A stretch of 64,000 nt of DNA from Argentina anserina. Its lineage: Eukaryota > Streptophyta > Magnoliopsida > Rosales > Rosaceae. The stretch lies in the NCBI RefSeq assembly GCF_933775445.1, contig NC_065878.1, positions 12,969,395-13,033,394 on the forward strand, read 5' to 3'. Within the stretch, counting starts at the first letter, position 1, and every line of letters starts with the position of its first letter. Below are positions 57,949 through 64,000 of this stretch, in pieces. Position numbers and translations under genes: made by a program. The notes below the pieces were generated by a model. The model did not search any database. It was given only the letters and a program-made list of their open reading frames with translations, and had not been told where the DNA came from.

Positions 57949-58433
57949 GAACTCCCGGACTGCATGGATTACTATAATGTGCAAAGGGTCCAACCCAGTC
58001 ATATTTCTTGCTTTGCAAATGAAGTGGTGCTAGCTGCTGATATTCTTCTGTATAACTTGATCATTCATGGTTTTCAACTGACGAGGTTTGTGACAATTCA
58101 GAGAGGAATTCTTAGTGATACTCTGTTATGATTTAATCCTAAACCATAGTTCCTACTTGTATTGGGAGAAGTTTGTTCAATCTGGTCACGTGCTAGGCAC
58201 GAGTATCTGTTTGATTAAGTTAGTTAATTGCTGTTAGGGTTTGTAATCATGCTTATGGTGGATTAACGGTCAGCTTTTGGGGGTCTGACACGTGTCTCCT
58301 TAGCTGTGTGGATTGGGGGCATTATAGCCAGCGTTGTACCCATTCTCAGATCTATCTATGAAAACCTAGTTATGTTCCTTCTTTGCCTTTTCTCTTTGTT
58401 CTCAGTAGCCATAGTTAGGGTTTAAATCCTGAT
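57949..58433. other. Spacer, possibly an LTR upstream of the gag relic
   Basis: No host gene was found. The 58140-58420 part has the look of an LTR-leader (GACACGTGTCTCC, then GTAGCCATAGTTAGGG before the coding-like stretch), but no second LTR or primer site was found. Confidence 0.35.
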
Positions 58434-59230
58434 GCCACCAGTGACGATGTTCCATCCGTCGTTGTTACCCAGTTTGAGTCGGCCTTTCTCGCACATCAGA
58501 CTGCTACTACTGCTCGGCTTGAAGAGATGCAAGCTGCAATGCGTGAGGATATGGCAGCGTCTCTCTCTCTCTCTCTCTCTCTCTTCCTTCAGATCTTTGT
58601 TGGTAGAAGAGATCAAGCAGCAGTTTATTTCTACTGACCATTGGAGCACATAATCACCACCACGGTGCAATCCTAGCAGCACATCCATACCTCAACCTGA
58701 TGGCTCCGTTAGGTTAACTCCGCAGTCACGAGTGATTTAGCGCATCGTTGACCATAAGGATCCTTCATCTGTGGTCCGCAGATCTGAGAGCGCTTCATCA
58801 GCTTTGGTGAGATCTACTAGTAAAAACACTGACCGTGTGCTTACTGATCTGAATTTAGATGCTAGCTAGTGTGCCTATTGGAACCGCTGGATTAACACAT
58901 GCTATGAATTTGCCTAATCGCTCTCACAGGGGAGGTGCTTCAAGTAGTCGAGATGCAGGGATAGCCCCGTTTGGGAGTGGCCATATGACCTTGCCTAACG
59001 TGGTAGAGCCTGGATATGCTTATTCTTATAACCCATATGTGTTCTATACGCAGCCACAACCACCTCCTGTTAACATGGATTTGTACACCACGAAACAGAT
59101 GTTCCCACCAAGGGGTCTTGCTTCCGGGTGGCACCATTCAAATTTTTCACCCTCTGGTTCACAACCACTTGTGCATTTTGGTATAGGTATGGGTTTAGAG
59201 GTACCTCAGACAACACAAACTCTACAGTGA
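58434..59230 (+). pseudogene. Retrotransposon gag-like N-terminal relic
   Basis: From 58434 one frame reads ATSDDVPSVVVTQFESAFLA and then ATTARLEEMQAAMREDM, like the coiled start of plant gypsy gag proteins. It is then disrupted at a CT microsatellite (58559-58584). A later frame at 58859-59230 encodes a Pro/Tyr/Gln-rich linker (NPYVFYTQPQPPPVNMDLY) and ends in a stop. The capsid core and pol are absent, and the second CACTA element begins 70 bp further on. The assignment is by general character only. Confidence 0.4.
58559..58584. repeat. (CT)n microsatellite
   Basis: About 13 CT units inside the gag-like relic. Confidence 0.9.
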
Positions 59231-59319
59231 CTAGCACTACTGTGCCATTTAAACCTACAGTCTACCAACAACAGATTAGGCACAAATTGATAATGCAATC
59301 ACTATGCCATATTCACACT

Positions 59320-59580
59320 TAAGAGACGAACCGTGACCAAAATCATAAATTTTGTCGCTTAAGAAAATCATAAATTTTGTCGCTTAAGAAACGCTTAAGC
59401 GACGACTAAATAATGTCGTCACTACATTTGAAACTTTGTCGCTTCAAGGTTACTTAAGCGACGATTAATGACATTCGTCACCTCAATATGCTTAAGTGAC
59501 CAACTTACACCGACAAGGATAAAGTTCGTCACCTTAAACACTTCTTAGGCGACATAATTTTCTTTTCTCCGTCGCTTTAA
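59320..59580. repeat. Subterminal repeats of the second CACTA element
   Basis: CTTAAGCGACGA, TCGTCACCTTAA and TTTGTCGCTTAAG alternate at least ten times. The motif differs entirely from the TAGAGACA motif of the first CACTA element, so the two belong to different families. Confidence 0.8.
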
Positions 59581-60574
59581 TTATTTTAAATCTACCTGGC
59601 CAGCTTGCCTTTATGACAGACCAAACACAGGATCTAAATCCAGAAACTGGCTCTGTATCTCTTCAAAATCGCAGATTGGGTGAAAATTCTAGGTTTAGGG
59701 GTGCGAATCTCTTCTTCTCTCTTCTCAAAGATTTGTATGTAGGTTAGTTCATACTCTATTCTTTCTTTATCTTTTTTACTATGTTTTGTGTTCATTTAAG
59801 CATAAATCTTTTGTTTAGAGTTTAGTTTTGATTTGGTGTTCATTGTAAATTAGTGATAATTCACTCAATTTAAGTAGAATTAGAGTTAGTTTTAGTTTTG
59901 TAACTCTAAATTTTGAGTAGAATTAAGGTATAAATTGATTTAGTGCATATATAATAGCTTTATCATCTAATTATTTGTGTGTTGTTTTTAGTGTTGGATT
60001 TCTCAATGGAATTTGGATATGATTATTGTTGATTGGTGTGTGAATATGAAAATCATATATATGGTGCTTTCATGAGTTTTTTTATTTCAATTTTATTTAC
60101 TATGTATGTATTTATTATCCGGTTGTATATGTGTAAGAGTGAACTTTTACAAAAATTCACTGGTTTGCTTTTAGCTTAGAATTCCCATTTGAGAATCACT
60201 TGTACGACATTTGATTATTGAATTGTCCCATTTTTTGACAGTTTGGGAGAATATAACTTTATTGAGCGAGCTTGCATTTCATATGGTTTCGTTTTCGGTT
60301 TTGGGGGTAGATTTTGATAATATCTCTCTATATTGTTTCTCAAGTGCAAACTAGGTTTAGATATTTGTGCACTTGGGGGACTATAGGGAGATGCTACCAA
60401 CATTTTCCCAAATGCGAAAGCGAAACCCTTGAAGGCAAGATGCTTAATAAAGGAAGTATTCTCCTAAATGAGATAGGACCCAAACCAGAGGCATAAGGTG
60501 AAGAAGAAGTAAATATTATGCATGTGCACATATTGTAGTTTTTGCTAATATTGTGCATATTTATTATTTCAGTT
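59581..60574. other. CACTA leader and intron-like sequence
   Basis: T-rich sequence between the subterminal repeats and the first recognisable coding block. It ends in TTATTATTTCAG, a good splice acceptor, just before the ATG at 60575. Confidence 0.5.
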
Positions 60575-61197
60575 ATGACAGATACTACGGACAAGAGTTG
60601 GATGCAATACCATTCCAGTGATAGTAGGTAAATTAATGGGATAGCGAGTTTGTGACATGGGACAATAGGCAAGGTAATGTTTATCATTGTTGCCCATGCA
60701 ATGACTGTCATAACAATGTGCATGTTTTAGTACATGAAATGTATACACACTTTTCTTATAGGGGTATGATGGCTTCTTATACTGTATGGAACATGCACGG
60801 TGAAGTTTCACAAGAACCATTAAGGGGTGAACTCTGAAGACAACATGTTGAGTAGAGGCATCTTCTAGTGGTGGTGTTGGTCCTTCTACAAACTCACCTA
60901 TGGACATCCTACATGATACTTTTCCATATTATGCCGAATACGAAGCTGATGCAGTGCATGACCAGACTACTGATGGTACCCCTACGTTCAACGATGTTGT
61001 AGATGATGATTATCAGAAGTATGACAGGCTTTTAAAAGAAGCCCAAACCCTATTGTATCTTGGGAGAAATGAGACTTTTTTTAGTGCTGTATTAAAAGCT
61101 ATGCAATTACAAGTGGGAAATGGTATCTCAAATAACTGTATTGACGAAATTTGTACTTATATTAGTGGCTTGCTGCTTGATGGACATATTTTCCCCC
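60575..61197 (+). pseudogene. CACTA tnp2-type transposase N-terminus, truncated
   Basis: From the ATG at 60575 the frame reads MTDTTDKSWMQYHSSD, then shifts. The following frame reads WDNRQGNVYHCCPCNDCHN, HEMYTHFSYRGMMASY and TVWNMHGEVSQEP, the zinc-finger-like transposase-associated domain. After another break, 60900-61197 encodes DDYQKYDRLLKEAQTLLYLG, FFSAVLKAMQLQVGNGI and ISGLLLDGHIFP, the linker before the catalytic core. The sequence is then cut by the LTR-like insertion. At least two frameshifts make it non-functional. Confidence 0.78.
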
Positions 61198-63488
61198 TTA
61201 GTATGAAAACTCGAAAACAATCTCAATAAATTGAAATCATTTTAATGTTACAGCGAATCATTACTGAGTTCATAGTACAACTCAGTCAAAATGATTATTA
61301 CAAACCAAATTTATAATTCAACATTATGTCAAATGGAATGTAAAAATCCTCACAAAACCTCACCACAAGATAGAATAAAATAACTTCAAGTCTTCAGAGT
61401 TATCCGTCGATTTCCACTAATCCACACTTGCGGAATTATCTCATACACCATCGAATAGGTGCACCGGGATTGTAAACACAAACCCGGTGAGCTTTACACC
61501 TCGTATGAGTAAAACAACAATATAACTCGCATAAAAATATATACGAAAATCCACAAAACATCAATCATAAATGCACTCATGAGTCATTAGACGGCCCATT
61601 TGGTTGTCTAATAATATGAAAATATATGTGCTCATGAGAAATCGGGCAACCCCTCTGTTTACCCAAATGCATTTATAATACGGGTACTCATGAGCGCTGG
61701 TACACCTCTGTTACCCCTCATGTAGTACGCCGCCGACATTGGACAACCACTTGCTATCCAATATCAAAATATGGGTACTCATGAGCCGATAACCCATCTG
61801 TTACCTCTCATGCAGTACATCGGCAAACAGACTAGAGCTCTAACTGTATCATAACTTTCGCTCGGCCAAGGCTAGGTTCCGACATGCCAACACGTCCGAA
61901 GACTGGTACGAAGACAGAAAAACACGTCCAAAGACATAACACACGTCCGAAGACAGAAAACGTTTTAACAAAACTCAATGTTAAAACCACATACAAACAA
62001 TCATCACATGATATTGTACAAATCAAATTGACATGCTCAAATAAATAAACATCAACGCTAAAATGAACTCATTCGCAAACGGAAATTATGACAGTATATA
62101 ATATAACAAACCATATATATGTACCTATTTTACCAATTATACACATATCATAGTTCATTCTTTTTAAATAAGCGTAATCATGAATCTCCGCAAGGGTCGA
62201 TTCGTCACTGTGAGATTTTACTCACCTTATAATCCTGACCATAAAACCACGATTCCGAAATTGAATCTTTTACTTCATGTATCAATCACCTAGAGAAGAT
62301 AAGAAGTGAATTTAGAATCGTTACGTAAAACTTGAAACGCCCAAAACAGTAATAATATTTTACTGTTCAGTAATTTCTGATTTTTACGAAATTACTGTTC
62401 ACAAATGTAATATTCATGTATTACTGTACAAATACATATTAATTACGTATTCTTGTACGAGTACATACTGTTTACATATTTATGTACGTATGCATACTAT
62501 TTACGTATTCATGTACATTCATGTACTATTTAATCGTAAATACTGTCACAGTAAATCATAATTACTGATTTACCCTTCAGAAAATACTTTTACAATTACT
62601 GTACGTAATTTACATTTACCGTACGTAAAATAAATTCACATTTACTGTACGTAAATCCCTTTTTACATTCACCGTACGTAAAAATAAATTTTACAAAATT
62701 ACTGTTTTGAATTCACTGTTCACGCGCAGCCACACGTGAGGTACACGGGCCACCTCCAGCGACTGTGCGTGGCGCAGACCCGGCGACCTGCTCAGGGCCC
62801 GAGGGTGAGCTTTATTTAAGAGAGAATGGGGAGTGAATCGAAAGGCTTCCGTCACTGTGGCAGCGTGTGGGGCCCATGCGCCGACTCTAAAACCGGCGCG
62901 TAGCTTGCCACCGCTGCCCCAAACCCCTCTATTTTCCCTCCTCTTCTCCTCCACGGCCTCATGCCGCTTCCTACCCTCCTCACACACCCACACGCGCCGC
63001 CTAAGGCGGTGGTATTCTCCCCTCCTCCTCCTCCTCCGATCTCCCACCAAAACAACTCAAAATCCATCAACAATCGCATCAAGCAATCAACCAAACACAC
63101 CCTTACCTCGATTGGGCTCGAGTACCGCCGGGAAGGTCGTCGGAGGCGCTCAAATCTCCGCGGCGGCGAAATCGAGCAGCGGCGAGGGGAGTGAGTTGAA
63201 TCGAGGTCCAAACGCGTCGTAGATGGCTCTGGGGGTAAGGGCCGGTGATGGTGAGCTGGTCTCCGTGCCCTGGTCTCGTCGACGACTACGCTGAGACGGC
63301 GGAGGAAAAATGCATAAGCTTGGGGACGTCGCATGGCTTCACGGCGGCGAGGCAAGGTGCGGCGAGCTCGAGGGTTGCTGCCGTGCGATGCTCATGGGAT
63401 AGGCGATGAAGGCCATGGCGGCCTCGGTCGGGAGATCGCCGGAGGCGATGTAGAGAGAGAGAGAGTCGGGGAGGCTGCGGGGATAGGA

Positions 63489-63523
<35 letters not shown>

Positions 63524-63893
63524 GAGGGTTTCCGAAATTGGAAACCCTAATGCCAAATTTTTCCTTTTTATACCCTTTTTCCAAAATCGGAAACTAACTA
63601 ACTTCCGTCATTAATAACTTTCACGTACGACGTCCGATTATAACGCGTGACATGTCCACGAACTCGTATTGACGAGCTCTACAACTTTCGTGCAGGATGT
63701 ATTCACAAACGACCTACAGAGGAAAAATCGATTCTCGCGTCGTGGAAACCTAACGTTTTTCTAATTCACATTTCCGATATCGGTTCCGTTTTCGATTTCC
63801 GACGTCGCAAAGCGAAACAAACACGTTTAATGAATTTTATAAAATTAATAAATTTTAAAACAATCCAATAATTGGTTCCGAAAAATCGGGTCT
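61197..63893 (-). mobile_element. 3.35-kb LTR-like element, copy 2, inverted and truncated
   Basis: This aligns in reverse complement with 47410-50761. 61230-61500 matches 50400-50690 (landmarks CTCAATAAA, CACTGAG/ATTACTGAG and CACCGGGATTGTAAACACAA). 61560-61870 matches 49990-50330 (GGGTACTCATGAGC, GACTAGAGCTCTAACTGTAT). 62820-63560 matches the promoter and GC-rich start, and 63570-63730 matches 47540-47690. Both termini are missing: the left starts at ATGAAAACTCG and the right stops after GAAAAATCGGG. The 28-bp array of copy 1 is replaced here by scattered TACGTA-type words. Confidence 0.8.
63488..63521. repeat. (GA)n microsatellite
   Basis: About 15 GA units. It corresponds to the shorter CT run at 47796-47815 of the inverted copy. 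Confidence 0.9.
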
Positions 63894-64000
63894 CTTGATT
63901 CTCTGTCAACTTGAGATAATATTTCCTCCACATTTCTTTACCATCATGGTTCATCTTATGGTTCACCTTCCTGAACAAGTGTTGCTAACAGGTCATGTCC
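63894..64000 (+). pseudogene. CACTA tnp2 C-terminal block (DUF4218-like), runs off the window
   Basis: The plus strand encodes ILCQLEIIFPPHFF, then MVHLMVHLPEQVLL and TGHV up to the last base. The CxLE-IFPP-FFxIMVHL-HLP pattern is the hallmark of the tnp2-associated C-terminal domain. It continues the transposase interrupted at 61197, but several hundred residues are missing between the two. Confidence 0.75.

Larger units (their letters stand above)
59300..64000 (+). mobile_element. Second CACTA transposon, partial, split by an LTR-like insertion
   Basis: The left end reads CACTATGCCA, followed by many subterminal CTTAAGCGACGA-type repeats in both orientations (59320-59580). A tnp2-type transposase N-terminus lies at 60575-61197. 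A C-terminal tnp2/DUF4218-type block appears at the very end of the window (63894-64000) on the same strand. In between sits the inverted LTR-like element 61197-63893. The transposase middle is absent, so a deletion accompanied or followed the insertion. The right end lies outside the window. Confidence 0.75.

Noticed and set aside
62691..63355. Host gene suggested by open frames on both strands
   Set aside because: The region is the GC-rich start of the inverted LTR-like element and matches 47540-48400 in reverse complement.

Overview
The window is nuclear DNA from a flowering plant, most likely a eudicot. Its genes are intron-split with plant homologues, it is AT-rich and non-coding for most of its length, and it is filled with plant transposon families (CACTA, hAT, copia, Tat-type gypsy, TRIM, MITEs). 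Several LTR sequences remind me of Rosaceae elements, but that placement is an impression only.

Only two host genes look intact. One, at 13855-17918 on the plus strand, is a six-exon URT1-type RNA uridylyltransferase with complete catalytic residues. The other, at 35694-37178, is a two-exon NAD(P)H-dependent 2-hydroxyacid dehydrogenase of the hydroxypyruvate/glyoxylate reductase (HPR3-like) family. The second gene heads a tandem array of three copies on the same strand. Copy 2 (exon 1 at 38574-39019, exon 2 at 50928-51452) has stops, a frameshift, a lost splice acceptor and an intron swollen to about 11.9 kb by transposons. Copy 3 (56014-57422) has a short frameshifting deletion in exon 1.

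Layout: 1-1441 anonymous DNA with a short minisatellite; 1442-10478 a decayed CACTA transposon with two gene remnants and a nested solo LTR (7027-8007); 10479-13450 LTR relics and unidentified coding fragments; 13855-17918 URT1; 18000-22440 retroposon scars, a cytochrome P450 relic, a TRIM element (20530-21509) and an array of tRNA/SINE-like units; 23400-29250 a repeat family rich in GTCACA/TATCACA motifs, two hAT-like elements and an interrupted coding fragment; 29640-34350 a Tat/Retand-like Ty3-gypsy element read on the minus strand, with an opposite-strand extra ORF and a 66-bp tandem array; 35694-57422 the HPR array, with nested transposons inside copy 2 (outer TIR element, TIR element with foldback MITE, copia, 3.35-kb solo LTR); 57484-57940 a hAT MITE with perfect 8-bp target duplications; 58434-59230 a gag-like relic; 59300-64000 a second CACTA element split by an inverted copy of the 3.35-kb LTR-like element and running off the window.

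No bacterial-type systems, CRISPR arrays, rRNA or convincing tRNA genes are visible. The most informative parts are the history of nested insertions and the decaying HPR array. Coordinates were read by eye; exon boundaries of the two intact genes are well constrained by GT-AG sites and reading frame, and element edges less so.
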